This document shows positions 51,542 through 61,189 of a stretch of DNA of 64,000 nucleotides, piece by piece; position 1 is the first letter of the stretch; each line of letters begins with the position of its first letter. The notes under the pieces were generated by a model. The model ran no database searches. It had not been told where the DNA came from and worked only from the letters and a program-made list of their open reading frames with translations. The DNA lies in assembly GCA_024102635.1 (NCBI GenBank), contig JAGFJO010000080.1, positions 1 to 64,000 of the forward strand. The letters are read 5' to 3'. Source of the stretch: Deltaproteobacteria bacterium (GTDB lineage Bacteria; Bdellovibrionota_C; UBA2361; JAGFJO01). The position numbers and the translations under genes were made by a program.

Positions 51542-53770
51542 ATGAATGATCAGATGGTGGCGCACAGAGAGATCCTTTGGAACGTAGGGACACCGGCAAA
51601 TGTCATCCTGATGTATGCACTATTTGCGCTTGGTCTATTTGTCGCGGCGGTTGGGATCTTTCGGCGAATAGAGATGTGGCAGAGCGGCGCTCCCGACAAA
51701 GAGCGAGATATGCCTTGGCATCTGCGGATAGCGGATCTCTTCAAATGGGTGGTATTTCAACGCGGTGTGGTGAGCGACCGGGCAGGCGGCGTTATGCATA
51801 CCCTGATATACACCGGCTTCCTAGTCCTCCTTTTCACCACCACCATGGTGCTTATCGATCACGACTTCGGCATCAAGATTTATCACGGCGAGTTCTATCT
51901 TGCCGTTACGTTAATGAGCGATCTTTTTGGCGCCGGGCTGTTGATCGGGTGCGTTTTAGCCGCATACAGGCGTTACGTTACACATAGCGACCGGCTGCAT
52001 TCGCGTACGGCGGATATTATTGCTTTGGGGGTACTTGCATTACTAATTCTTCAGGGCTTCGTTCTGGAGGGTCTGCGCATTCACGTTACAGGCGATCCCT
52101 GGGCTGCATACTCGCCCATCGGTGCGGCGTTTGCAGGTTTCTTCTGGCCGCTTTCGATCGATGCCAGCCGTATCCTTCATTTTGGTATATGGTGGTTCCA
52201 TACTGTCACGGTGTTTGTGGCATTGGCTCTTGTCCCATACACGAAATTTTTTCACATCGTCGCAAGCTCCATCAACCTCTATTTAAGCCGCTCAAATAGA
52301 CCGAAGGGTGCCCTGCGCCCTGTCGGAGATCTTCAAGCGATGCTCGAAAGCGGCGAAGAATTTTCAATCGGTCTTTCGAGCATCAAGGACTACAGCTGGA
52401 AGGAACTAATGGATCTGGACGCATGCACCAGTTGCGGTAGATGCCAGGAGGCCTGCCCCGCTTACAATTCCGGTAAACCGCTTTCGCCGAAGTGGCTAAT
52501 TCTGGACACCCGTAACCATGCGCTGGCTCTCACCGCGGATAACAAACTATTCGAAAGCGCCCTGCCCTCCCGTCTGGAGCGGACAGACTCCTCCTTGTTG
52601 GGATCACTATATCTTAAGTCCAGCGGCCTAGAACGCGCGGACGATGGATCATGGACGTACGCATCAGACGGGTCTTTCCGCGCCTCCAACCCGATGGTGC
52701 AGCAGGCCGCCTTTACTTTAGGCGGGTCTACAGAGAAAAGGGTTTTGGGCGAAGTGATGGACCCTAATGTTTTCTGGTCGTGCACTACCTGTATGGCATG
52801 CGTACAGGCGTGCCCGGTAGGAATCAATCATGTGGACCAAATAGTGGAGAACCGCCGCAATGCGGTTTTGATGCACGGAGAACTCCCTTCGGAAGCCCAG
52901 GCCACTCTGCGCGCCCTTGAGAATCGCTCCAACCCTTACGGCCCGCAAGAAGAGCGTACAAAATGGCTTGAGGGGCTGGATGTAAAAGTGCTCCAGCCCG
53001 GAGATAGTGTTGATTATCTATACTGGGTCGGGTGCGTATCCTCTTACGACCCCCGCAAGCAGAAAATTGCCCGCGCACTGGTGCAGATAATGAAGCAAGC
53101 CGGGCTCTCCTTCGGCATCCTGGGCAAGGCTGAGGGTTGCAGCGGCGACCCTGCGCGCCGGCTGGGAGAAGAGAATTTGTTTCAGACCCTTGCGAAAAGC
53201 AATCTAGATATTCTACGTTCCATTTCATTCAAGACCGTGGTAGCCAACTGTCCTCATTGTTTCAATACACTGAAGCATGAGTATCCGCAGCTCGGGAACC
53301 TTCAGGACGGGAGAACGCCTGAGATAATACACCACTCGGTACTGCTGAAGCGGCTCATAGCAGAAAAGAAGATTTCGCAAAAAGAAAGTAGAGATACTTT
53401 CACATTCCACGATCCATGCTACCTCGGACGCTACAATGACGAGTACAATGCGCCCCGCGACACGCTCAAGGCCGGCTCTCCATTTCCAATCCTAGAGATT
53501 GCTCAAAGCCGTGAGAACGCCATGTGCTGCGGAGCCGGCGGCGGACATTTTTGGATGGATCTAAAGATCGGCGAGCGGGTAAATACCATTAGAACCGATC
53601 AGCTCGCAGCAAGCGGAGCCGAGAATGTAGCGACTGCCTGCCCATTCTGTATGCAGATGATTGAGGACGGCGTCAAGCTTACTAACCGCGAAGATACGAT
53701 GGCAGTGCGGGATATAGCGGAAGTGGTGCTGGAGAGAATGGAACCATCAACTGGGAACGGAAAACATTAA
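51542..53770 (+). CDS. Membrane (Fe-S)-binding oxidoreductase, HdrD/ETF:quinone oxidoreductase-like
   Basis: 742 residues. An N-terminal cytochrome-b-like membrane domain (about six helices, with GVMHTLIYTGFLVLLFTT and ILHFGIWWFHTVTVF resembling nitrate reductase gamma) is followed by two 4Fe-4S motifs (CTSCGRCQEACP and CTTCMACVQACPVG) and two CCG domains (GCSGDPARRLG with NCPHCFNTLKHEYP; DPCYLGRYND with MCCGAGGG and CPFCMQM). This is the layout of proteins that pass electrons from ETF or a soluble donor to quinone. No etf genes are adjacent in the window. Confidence 0.92.
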   Translation: MNDQMVAHREILWNVGTPANVILMYALFALGLFVAAVGIFRRIEMWQSGAPDKERDMPWHLRIADLFKWVVFQRGVVSDRAGGVMHTLIYTGFLVLLFTTTMVLIDHDFGIKIYHGEFYLAVTLMSDLFGAGLLIGCVLAAYRRYVTHSDRLHSRTADIIALGVLALLILQGFVLEGLRIHVTGDPWAAYSPIGAAFAGFFWPLSIDASRILHFGIWWFHTVTVFVALALVPYTKFFHIVASSINLYLSRSNRPKGALRPVGDLQAMLESGEEFSIGLSSIKDYSWKELMDLDACTSCGRCQEACPAYNSGKPLSPKWLILDTRNHALALTADNKLFESALPSRLERTDSSLLGSLYLKSSGLERADDGSWTYASDGSFRASNPMVQQAAFTLGGSTEKRVLGEVMDPNVFWSCTTCMACVQACPVGINHVDQIVENRRNAVLMHGELPSEAQATLRALENRSNPYGPQEERTKWLEGLDVKVLQPGDSVDYLYWVGCVSSYDPRKQKIARALVQIMKQAGLSFGILGKAEGCSGDPARRLGEENLFQTLAKSNLDILRSISFKTVVANCPHCFNTLKHEYPQLGNLQDGRTPEIIHHSVLLKRLIAEKKISQKESRDTFTFHDPCYLGRYNDEYNAPRDTLKAGSPFPILEIAQSRENAMCCGAGGGHFWMDLKIGERVNTIRTDQLAASGAENVATACPFCMQMIEDGVKLTNREDTMAVRDIAEVVLERMEPSTGNGKH

Positions 53771-53837
53771 GTTCTCTGTCTGCCCCGGGGCGTCGAAAAT
53801 GGAAGCGGTAGAAAGAACAACAAAAAAAGCCTCAAAT

Positions 53838-53872
53838 AAAAACGGCGAGGAGGGCTATTGCCCTTCCCCGCC
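53838..53872 (-). terminator. Terminator of the HU gene
   Basis: On the minus strand a GC-rich hairpin (arms GGCGGGGAAGGGC and GCCCTCCTCGCC, loop AATA) is followed by GTTTTTATTTG. Confidence 0.85.
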
Positions 53873-53892
53873 GCATCAGAACAGAGGAGTTC

Positions 53893-54336
53893 CTACTTAA
53901 GAACCGCCTCTTTCAGCGCCTTGGCCACCGAGAAACGGACTCGCTTCTTAGCAGGAATCGGCATTACCTCGCCGGTAGCAGGGTTACGGCCCATGCGCGG
54001 CTTGGTTTGACGGACGTACATTTTGCCCAGTCCGAAAAGCGGAATCTTGTAGCCCCTCTTGAGGGAATCTTTGACGAAAAGAGCGATATCCTCACAAAGC
54101 TCCTTTGCCTGTGAGCGCTTCACCAACCCGCAAAAGCCCTTGATGTTCTCCAGAAACTCCGACTGAGTGTAGCTCAAAGTAGAGCTGTTCTTCGGCCGTG
54201 AAGCTGTACGGGTTTTTGGAACCGTAACCGGAGCCGGCTTGGCAGCCTTTGCGCTCATTTTTGACGCCTTTTTAGCAGCGGCCTTTTTTGGCTTGGCTGC
54301 TTTCTTTGCTGATTTCTTTGCTGGCTTCTTTGCCAT
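53893..54336 (-). CDS. HU-family DNA-binding protein with lysine-rich N-terminal tail
   Basis: 147 residues. The first 45 or so are a histone-H1-like Lys/Ala/Pro repeat (KKPAKKSAKKAAKPKKAAAK...). The HU core begins at SYTQSEFLENI and includes LFGLGKMYVRQTKPRMGRNPATGEVMPIPAKKRVRFSVAKALKEAV, the DNA-binding beta arm and last helix. A nucleoid protein; tails of this type tighten or modulate DNA compaction in other bacteria. The gene is monocistronic, with its own terminator. Confidence 0.93.
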   Translation of the reverse strand: MAKKPAKKSAKKAAKPKKAAAKKASKMSAKAAKPAPVTVPKTRTASRPKNSSTLSYTQSEFLENIKGFCGLVKRSQAKELCEDIALFVKDSLKRGYKIPLFGLGKMYVRQTKPRMGRNPATGEVMPIPAKKRVRFSVAKALKEAVLK

Positions 54337-54645
54337 AAAAGCATTCCCTCAAATAAGTCATTATTAAAATCCCGCAAAATTGCATTAAAATGCGGGAAAA
54401 ACATAGCTGCAGGTTGAACTGCACAGCAATAATAGAGACAAAAAGAGCGAAGAATCAATAAAAAATCTTTACATCAGAGCGACTTTTTTCTGTTCGCTAT
54501 GCCGTTTCGACCCCAAAAAATAGGCTTAAAGCCGTCCTTGCCACGATCCGCGATCGCGCGCAGGCGAAGCCGGTCACCTTTGAGATGCTTGCCGGCCAGC
54601 CAAGCAGTGATACAATCCTCCCGTTATCCTCCCCTAATGATCGCT
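54337..54645. other. Intergenic region between HU and the signal-peptide protein
   Basis: 309 bases holding divergent promoters. It is AT-rich near HU. Upstream in-frame codons of the next gene (54499-54645) look non-coding (R/S/P-rich), so I treat them as leader. I see no further element. Confidence 0.4.
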
Positions 54646-55293
54646 ATGAAAACCCTTATAGCACTTGCCTGCACAGCTTTTATTCCCCTCATCTGCCAGG
54701 CCGAGACATTCGTGAACGGTGAGCAGGGCTTTCAGATAGAACTTCCAGGCGGTATGGAGATGGTACAGATGGAGAGTCCGGTGGTAGGGTTGGCTCTAAG
54801 GCCAGAAGAGGAAGGTCTAGCCTACCCCACTTTTAATGTTATCCAGCAGTCGGGCACACTTGATCTATCACGAAGCACCCGCGAGATTGCCGATGAGCTA
54901 TTAAATGACTATCGGTTGGTAGGTTTCTCGGATGTGCAGCTACTCTCATCCTTCATCTGGGACGTTTCGAATGCCAGAAGATTCACCGCTACATTGGAGT
55001 ATACCTTGGCAGGTAAGAGGTTGTGCTCTGAGGTGACTTTGGTGCCCGCACACGGTAAGCGATTTATCCTGACTTTTATTGATACTTGCGAAAATGGCAA
55101 AAAAACCAATGACTTGTCGAAGGCACTTAGAGAGCGCTTCCAAGTGTTGGGCGAGCCGCAGAGTGCTCACAGAGATGGAGTCCCTACCTCAACGTCATCT
55201 CCGCTCACAATTCCGTTGATTGCCGGCGCCGCTGCTGCCTTAACCTTGCTCTTCATATTCCTCCGCCGAAAGGCGGCTGGCAGCAAGATTTAG
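54646..55293 (+). CDS. Exported protein with C-terminal membrane anchor, unknown function
   Basis: 215 residues from ATG 54646, chosen because a clean Sec signal peptide starts there (MKTLIALACTAFIPLICQA, cleavage before ETF). The mature part is a mixed alpha/beta domain (GEQGFQIELPGGMEMVQM ...) with two or three cysteines, then a Ser/Thr linker and one helix (IPLIAGAAAALTLLFIFL) ending in RRKAAG. It would be periplasm-facing and anchored. Not recognised. Confidence 0.7.
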   Translation: MKTLIALACTAFIPLICQAETFVNGEQGFQIELPGGMEMVQMESPVVGLALRPEEEGLAYPTFNVIQQSGTLDLSRSTREIADELLNDYRLVGFSDVQLLSSFIWDVSNARRFTATLEYTLAGKRLCSEVTLVPAHGKRFILTFIDTCENGKKTNDLSKALRERFQVLGEPQSAHRDGVPTSTSSPLTIPLIAGAAAALTLLFIFLRRKAAGSKI

Positions 55294-55349
55294 CTCATGA
55301 TCTCTGATACCATGTAGCCCTATTACGCTTTATACCTGCTCAGCTTACT

Positions 55350-57428
55350 ATGCCGTTAAGGGGAAACGCACGCAGACAATTTATCCTCTCCCAGGTCTAT
55401 GAAGACGAGACAGGCGAGAAACTGTTTCGAGACTCGGTTCAGGGCCAACGGGGTAATCCATTTGCTGACTGGGTCTACCTCGCAAAAAAGAACGAAAAAC
55501 GGAGAAGTAGCGCCGCTCCCAAGGCCGAGAAACCTAGTACCTTTTTTGCCGGACTAACCAGAGACCTCAATGATCCGACGATCGCCAAGGTACAGATTAC
55601 AGATAAACGGCTTGGACGCTCTCTACTTGACAATAGACAACTTGGCCGTGAGATGCGGGATGTTCTTCAGTTCTGCCTTGAGCGGCGTGCCGATACGCTT
55701 ATTATAGGCCTTCCCGAGAGCGGCATGCCGACTCTATTGGCCAGACGGATAGAAGAGTTTCAAGCAAGTAACGTTACAGTTTTATGCTATCAGAACGGTC
55801 AGAACGGAACTCCTGCCGGGTGGATTCTGCCCTCCTATTCGGATGCGGCTGCGATCGCGCGTAAGGCGCTCCTACCCGGCTTTTCGGCCGGCTTTTTTAA
55901 GGCTTACACCCGTGCCGGAATCTATGGTGACACAATTTTTGTAGAGCCAGCACCAGAACTTCTTGCCCCCGCCGTTCCTCAAAGAGCACAGCAGGCCTTT
56001 CAGAAAGAACTTGGTGAAATGGTTAGTAAATTGACAGAGCCGCAAGTATTGTTCCTCACGGCTTCTATACGCCCTTCCGATGAGATCCTTCGCTCTGCCG
56101 TGTATGGAGTTGAGAATAGAGGCGGGCGTGCAGTCATTCTATTACCAAAAGGGACGGCCGATAAGGCACCCCCACTCCTTACCAGCAACTGCCGCGACTC
56201 GCTTCCACTGGCGAAGGCCGCCTTAGATACAAAATCCGGCAGCGCCGCTCTTCCTATGCCCTCGCTTGGATGGGGCATATTCAACCGCCCAGTGTTCGTG
56301 GAAGAGAGCGCAGCTTTTCATATCGACGGCCTTCAGGATCCTTCTTATCCGAAATATCTGAACGATTTGGAGGTGTTTTTCAAAGGTGATCTGGCCTCAT
56401 TAAGAACAGCCGGCAAAGGACGGATAGTATTGCACCTGGGCGATACCCCCTGCACTGAGAGTTTCGTTAATGGACTGCATGAGTTTCTCGCCGCTCCATT
56501 GGAGAAAGCTGGTGGCCTCTTGGTGGTACATAGCAAAGATCCTCAATTTGCAATGCATAATTCGGCTATGAATCCACCGATCTTGCAGGCTGATAGCGAA
56601 GGAAATATTACCGCCTTACTCCACAGGCACTTTCCTATTGCACCTGCCCGCTACGGTAAATGGATTACAATGACAAGGCCGCAACGGGTCGAAAAGGGGT
56701 CAGCTGCAGCCACCTCCTCGCTTGAACAGAAGTTTGTAGAAGCGGTTGCGCGCGCCCCAAATATCTTGCGTTACTGCTCCCCCGAAATGAAGGCGGTTCG
56801 GAAATCAGAAGCGCGAGCTCTTATGTTGGAGCTTCCGGGGGATGGCGTGCCGGGAACTTTATCTAACTTCCTGAGAAATACTCAGAATGAGTTTAGATCT
56901 GCAAAAAAGGAGCTTTTTATTATAGCCCCCTCTGCACGGCTGCGCCTTACTCTGCGTACCAGTGCCGGGCCACAGCTTCCCCTCCTTCATAAAAATCTGG
57001 CGGAAGCCGATCTGGAGTATCAGGATCGGCTCTCTCCCCCGGAGAACGGTTGGGAGTTGTTCCGGCTAGACCGCCTGATGGGCTATGGAAATGTGCTGCG
57101 CATTCGACTCGCAGATCCCTCTTTAGGCTGTGATGTGCTGTTCGGCCACCAGCATCATGACAAAGCCGTGTTTTTCACTGAGCTAAGGGCGCTTAAACTT
57201 GCAGTTCATGATTATGCCGTTTTCGTATTCCCTCGTTCGTTAGAGGATGATGAAATTCAAAATACATCATTTATCCGATGGGCTGTTGAAGAGCTTTTTC
57301 GTTCGGGCAAGACCGTCATCGGCATCCATCCGAACAGAGACCTATTATACGATCTTGGATTCAATCCACAGTGCTCGTTTGAGCGTGTACTCGACGCGGC
57401 GAAGCATTACAAGGGTAAATGGCGCTAA
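55350..57428 (+). CDS. Large protein with a decayed PurF-like phosphoribosyltransferase region
   Basis: 692 residues, soluble. Residues about 115-265 follow the order of the PurF transferase domain. DTLIIGLPESGMP corresponds to 'dvViGVPDSG'; AGFFKAYTRAGIYGDTIFVEPAPELL to 'gliKNRYvgRTFIqPtqelR'; VLFLTASIRPSDEILRSA to 'VvlvDDSIVRGTTsr'; and GGRAVILL to 'GAkeVhv'. The DD and GTT of the PRPP loop are gone, so PRPP chemistry is unlikely. No glutaminase domain precedes it. Residues 300-692 match nothing I know. This is pattern-level inference; the gene itself is certain. Confidence 0.75.
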   Translation: MPLRGNARRQFILSQVYEDETGEKLFRDSVQGQRGNPFADWVYLAKKNEKRRSSAAPKAEKPSTFFAGLTRDLNDPTIAKVQITDKRLGRSLLDNRQLGREMRDVLQFCLERRADTLIIGLPESGMPTLLARRIEEFQASNVTVLCYQNGQNGTPAGWILPSYSDAAAIARKALLPGFSAGFFKAYTRAGIYGDTIFVEPAPELLAPAVPQRAQQAFQKELGEMVSKLTEPQVLFLTASIRPSDEILRSAVYGVENRGGRAVILLPKGTADKAPPLLTSNCRDSLPLAKAALDTKSGSAALPMPSLGWGIFNRPVFVEESAAFHIDGLQDPSYPKYLNDLEVFFKGDLASLRTAGKGRIVLHLGDTPCTESFVNGLHEFLAAPLEKAGGLLVVHSKDPQFAMHNSAMNPPILQADSEGNITALLHRHFPIAPARYGKWITMTRPQRVEKGSAAATSSLEQKFVEAVARAPNILRYCSPEMKAVRKSEARALMLELPGDGVPGTLSNFLRNTQNEFRSAKKELFIIAPSARLRLTLRTSAGPQLPLLHKNLAEADLEYQDRLSPPENGWELFRLDRLMGYGNVLRIRLADPSLGCDVLFGHQHHDKAVFFTELRALKLAVHDYAVFVFPRSLEDDEIQNTSFIRWAVEELFRSGKTVIGIHPNRDLLYDLGFNPQCSFERVLDAAKHYKGKWR

Positions 57429-57470
57429 AAGAAGGTCGCCTGGACCCCCGGCATAAGCTCTTGAAATACC

Positions 57471-57818
57471 TCATTCAAGACTGAAATAAGCGCCGCCACT
57501 GCCTTTGGCTATCAAACTGTACGGATTGGTTCGTATAGGAATAGCGGTGTCCACGACTTGCATTTCTTGCATAGGAACCCGCTTTCCCATCGCCCTGACA
57601 ATAAATGCTACGGCTGCGATTCTATTGGGAAGAAATCCATTCTTCTGCTTCCGAGAGCGGGCACGCTCAGTGGCACCGAATTTGAAAAGTGAGGATGCGG
57701 GGACGCGGTTCTCATCCTTGAGAGTAACGCCCGTTTCCGCGAAAGAGAGGGGAAGAAAAACAAGTTCGGCGGTTGGAGATCGATCGCCGGGCTCATCTCG
57801 TCGATTTAGGTGCTTCAA
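57471..57818 (-). CDS. Possible small protein, uncertain
   Basis: A 115-codon frame from TTG 57818, read opposite the DUF1800 gene and separated from its ATG by 18 bases. The segment ATERARSRKQKNGFLPNRIAAVAFIVRAMGKRVPMQE then MQVVDTAIPIRTNPYSL looks protein-like. No Shine-Dalgarno sequence, no ATG before residue 76 or so, and an overlapping plus-strand frame (57505-57828) competes. Either one, or neither, may be real; this 408-base gap holds nothing else I see. Confidence 0.35.
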   Translation of the reverse strand: MKHLNRRDEPGDRSPTAELVFLPLSFAETGVTLKDENRVPASSLFKFGATERARSRKQKNGFLPNRIAAVAFIVRAMGKRVPMQEMQVVDTAIPIRTNPYSLIAKGSGGAYFSLE

Positions 57819-57836
57819 GAGAATATAGGGGCTAGC

Positions 57837-59678
57837 ATGAAAAGATTACTGCTGTCGATTTCCTTCATCTGCTCGATTGCCTTGCACACGGCCGCCAGTG
57901 CGGCGCCCAAGGCGCCTAAAGGGGGTGTCAAGCTGCCCAGCGAAAACATGTTTCTGGTAAACGACGAGAGAGGAAAGTTCCTATGTGGACTCGTAAAGAA
58001 GTGGGAGTCCGGCAAGCTGGTCGGGAAAGCGAAAGATTATTTTCTCCCAGTGCGGGTCGAGATTTCGCAGCTTAAGAAAAAGCCAAAAACCGCAGCCGCC
58101 ACAAAGAAGCTCAAAAAGTTAAAGAATCAGCAAAAGAAGGGTAAAAAGGCGTGTGCAGGAGGACCTCCTAGCACCCCAGTTGCGCCGCCTAATCCGACAC
58201 CCGTACCTACTCCTGACCACTTAGCGGAGAAAACAACGCCTGTAACACTAGACGACCTGAACCACCTCTACCGCCACGCGGGTCTTGGTGTGCCGCCGCA
58301 GGAAGCTCTCTCTTTTGTGGGCGGGCCGGTGGGGCCATTGGTCGACTACTTTATGACGCTTCAGTCTGATGGCGCAGTGGAAGACGAAGCTCGTACCTGG
58401 CTTGACCAGAATACAGCTGAGCCGCACTACCCCGCGAGCAACCCCACAACCACTGGTATCAATATGTATGCCCTTCGCATACTAATGAAGAGCCCCAACC
58501 AGTTTCATGAGCGCTTAGCGCTGCTCGCGCTACACGACAGGCTTGCCACCTCCAGCCGGGCAGTTGAATCGGTAACGGCGCAACGAAGGCTGATGGTTGA
58601 TCACTTAACGCTTATTAGACAGGCAGCTTGGGGTAATCTGGACTACGCAAAGCTCGTCGAAGATATCGGCGAGGACGGCGTCATGGTTCGCTGGCTTACC
58701 CTGGACAGAAACACGCTAACAGCGCCCAATGAAGACTATGCGCGCGAGCTAATGGAGCTTTTCTCACTGGACACGGTGAATAATGCAGGTGAACCGAACT
58801 ATACTAACGAGGATATCATCAACATCGCTCGCGCCTTTACCGGCTGGAATCTACTCCAAGTGAACGGTCAGTGGCGCGTAATCTTCACACCGGCAACGTT
58901 TGATGCAGATCCGAATAAGACAATCTTTGCAGGCACCGCCTGGCAGGGAACCGTTCAGGGCGGCCGGGATGTAGTAAGACACATCTTCGCTCACCATCCG
59001 AACGCTTCAGTCAGTACGGCAAAATGGATAGCTCGTGAGTACCTTAAAGAGGATGCGCCTGAAGCGGTAATTGGTCAGCTCGCGGCTCTGGTAAAAGAAA
59101 ACAATTTCTTGCTTAAGCCGGTTTTTGCCAAATTGCTTAAGTCTGAAGAGTTTTACAAGGCCGAGTACCAGTTCTCGATTGCAAAAACTCCTGTCGAGCG
59201 ATTCGTGCATCTTACTCGCATAATGGATCAAGTCGGTATGCCTTACGACTTCGTGACCGTTAGGAACAGCCTTGCAAATATGGGCTGTGTGCTAACTCAA
59301 ACCGAGACCGTCTTCGGATGCGATAAGCTCGAGGAGCTTCCGGATGGGCAGCGGCTGCTGAATTCGGCCAATTTGATTACTTCACTTTCAAACAATAATA
59401 ATCTCTTTAACGCGAACGGCTTCGACTATTCGAGGTTCTTCCCGAACCCTGCCCCGAGCGCTGATGAGATGGTAGATCACATGGAGCGTGTATTCGGGCT
59501 CAACCTGCCGATCGTACGCAAGGCGGCAATTCGCGACTATATGAACAATGCCATGAACAACAACGGAACCTTGGTATCCGAGCCTTGGAACCCTGCTAAT
59601 ACGGCTATGGTACGCAGAAAGGTGGCCGGACTGTTCAGGCTCTATGCACAGATTCCACTCAGCCATGACTTACGCTAG
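57837..59678 (+). CDS. Exported DUF1800 protein
   Basis: About 613 residues from ATG 57837, where a Sec signal peptide begins (KRLLLSISFICSIALHTAASA). A linker rich in lysine and then Pro/Thr (about residues 70-135) precedes the DUF1800 domain: LDDLNHLYRHAGLGVPPQEA, FHERLALLALHDRLATSS and NEDYARELMELFSLDT are typical. The family is nearly always encoded next to a DUF1501 gene, as here (56 bases downstream). Function is not settled; export and the partner are consistent across genomes. Confidence 0.9.
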   Translation: MKRLLLSISFICSIALHTAASAAPKAPKGGVKLPSENMFLVNDERGKFLCGLVKKWESGKLVGKAKDYFLPVRVEISQLKKKPKTAAATKKLKKLKNQQKKGKKACAGGPPSTPVAPPNPTPVPTPDHLAEKTTPVTLDDLNHLYRHAGLGVPPQEALSFVGGPVGPLVDYFMTLQSDGAVEDEARTWLDQNTAEPHYPASNPTTTGINMYALRILMKSPNQFHERLALLALHDRLATSSRAVESVTAQRRLMVDHLTLIRQAAWGNLDYAKLVEDIGEDGVMVRWLTLDRNTLTAPNEDYARELMELFSLDTVNNAGEPNYTNEDIINIARAFTGWNLLQVNGQWRVIFTPATFDADPNKTIFAGTAWQGTVQGGRDVVRHIFAHHPNASVSTAKWIAREYLKEDAPEAVIGQLAALVKENNFLLKPVFAKLLKSEEFYKAEYQFSIAKTPVERFVHLTRIMDQVGMPYDFVTVRNSLANMGCVLTQTETVFGCDKLEELPDGQRLLNSANLITSLSNNNNLFNANGFDYSRFFPNPAPSADEMVDHMERVFGLNLPIVRKAAIRDYMNNAMNNNGTLVSEPWNPANTAMVRRKVAGLFRLYAQIPLSHDLR

Positions 59679-59734
59679 CGCAGAAGGATGGTGACGGCCT
59701 TGAGGGTTATGCGAAAAGGATAACGGAGGACAAA

Positions 59735-60973
59735 ATGAAGAAGCTAAATCGCCGGGACTTTCTTAAAAATCTCACAGCCTGTGCCTGCGGCACGGCTATC
59801 GCCAAAGGGCTTGTCCCCTTCAACTCGGTCGCGTTTGCACAAGCTACCTGCGCTACCAGCCGCAAATCACTGGTAACTATCTTCCTAAACGGCGGGCCGC
59901 ACGGCCCCTCAATCCTAGTGCCCAGAGCAACACAATCGTATTTTGATAAGCATCCCACGCTTGGAATTACGAACTCTCTACCGATAGATACCTACCACGG
60001 ACTGCATCCTAGCTTGGCTAACATTTACAATCTATACACCCAGGGTAAAGCCGTTTTTCTGAATGGTGCGGGCTATCCGAACCATTCGCGCTCGCATGAA
60101 GATTCAACAAATCTGATGGGCAACGGTATAGTGTCAGGCGTCGGCGATGGCTCAGGCTGGGGCGGCCGTTTCGCAAAGACATACTGTGGGCCTAATGAGG
60201 TTTTCTCGCTCTTCTCATTCAGAGGCAATATATCCGACATTCAAGCAGCAGGAATAACCGCTCCCACTGCTTCGAGCTTGGGAACCTACGGCTATAGCAA
60301 TGACAGCCAGGGGACAAATAACAACCGGTTCTTGCGGCAAGTCATGGCGGAGACCCGCCTTAACTCGGGTGTAACCAATCCCCATCAGCAGGCGATGTTA
60401 AGCGCATGGGATACAACCGATAACTCTATTTCTACCATCGCTGCGGTTAACTCCGGCTACACAAATGGAGTAGCCTATCCCAACACCGGCTTAGCGCAAA
60501 GAATGCGTGACGCTGCCAAGCTCATTGTTTCCAATCAGATTACGGCTAAGGCGATCTTTATTTCGCATGGCGGATTTGACACGCATGGAAGTCAAAATAA
60601 TAGTCTTCCAAATCTGTTGACCACTCTCGACCAAGCGGTTAGCGCCTTCTGGCAGGATATGGTGAACAGGGGACGGGCCGATGACGTTATGGTTCTCTTC
60701 TATGGAGAGTTCGGCCGCACTCATGAGAATGACAACCAGGGAACCGACCACGGAACCGGGACTTTTATGGGCTTGATTGGTAATAACGTCCGTGCGGGAG
60801 TAGCCTCACCGGCGTACCAGGAGTCCGACTTTTTACAACGGGCTCCATGGGTACCGGTTAAGTTCGACTACCGCGAGGTAATTGAACAGATTCATTCAAG
60901 GCATATGGGAGTAGATCCGGCTCCAATTTTTCCCGAGGCCTTTAACCGCGTAGGACTAAATCTCTTTGCATAA
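59735..60973 (+). CDS. Tat-exported DUF1501 protein
   Basis: 412 residues. The twin-arginine signal is NRRDFLKNLTACACGTAIAKG. The alkaline-phosphatase-like DUF1501 fold shows IFLNGGPHGPSILVPR, AIFISHGGFDTHGSQNNSL and LFYGEFGRTHENDNQGTDHGTG, the metal-site-like HG/DTH and DHG elements. GGAGG lies 6 bases before the ATG. It is co-transcribed with the DUF1800 gene and followed by a strong terminator. Exported folded through Tat, probably with a cofactor or metal. Confidence 0.93.
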   Translation: MKKLNRRDFLKNLTACACGTAIAKGLVPFNSVAFAQATCATSRKSLVTIFLNGGPHGPSILVPRATQSYFDKHPTLGITNSLPIDTYHGLHPSLANIYNLYTQGKAVFLNGAGYPNHSRSHEDSTNLMGNGIVSGVGDGSGWGGRFAKTYCGPNEVFSLFSFRGNISDIQAAGITAPTASSLGTYGYSNDSQGTNNNRFLRQVMAETRLNSGVTNPHQQAMLSAWDTTDNSISTIAAVNSGYTNGVAYPNTGLAQRMRDAAKLIVSNQITAKAIFISHGGFDTHGSQNNSLPNLLTTLDQAVSAFWQDMVNRGRADDVMVLFYGEFGRTHENDNQGTDHGTGTFMGLIGNNVRAGVASPAYQESDFLQRAPWVPVKFDYREVIEQIHSRHMGVDPAPIFPEAFNRVGLNLFA

Positions 60974-60996
60974 TCCTTAAGACAACCTCAATCGAC

Positions 60997-61035
60997 GGCC
61001 CTGATCAAGTACGCCAACTGATCAGGGCCTTTTTT
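60997..61035 (+). terminator. Terminator of the DUF1800-DUF1501 operon
   Basis: A perfect 11-bp stem GGCCCTGATCA/TGATCAGGGCC with an 11-base loop, followed by TTTTTT. Confidence 0.95.
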
Positions 61036-61189
61036 CGCAAGTAGCTGTAATTACCCTCCTTTCTGTTGCTTATAGCCTAGAAAGTGCGAAATCACTTGCA
61101 GCGTCGTAAGTCACTTTGATGCCCGGCTTCACTATAATAGTAACTGAGAGTTCATATATTGACCGCCTATCTGCCTTGGGGGAGGCGAA

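Noticed and set aside
57505-57828. 107-codon plus-strand frame before the DUF1800 gene
   Set aside because: Composition is Arg/Ser-rich and it overlaps the alternative minus-strand frame and the leader of the DUF1800 gene; no Shine-Dalgarno sequence.
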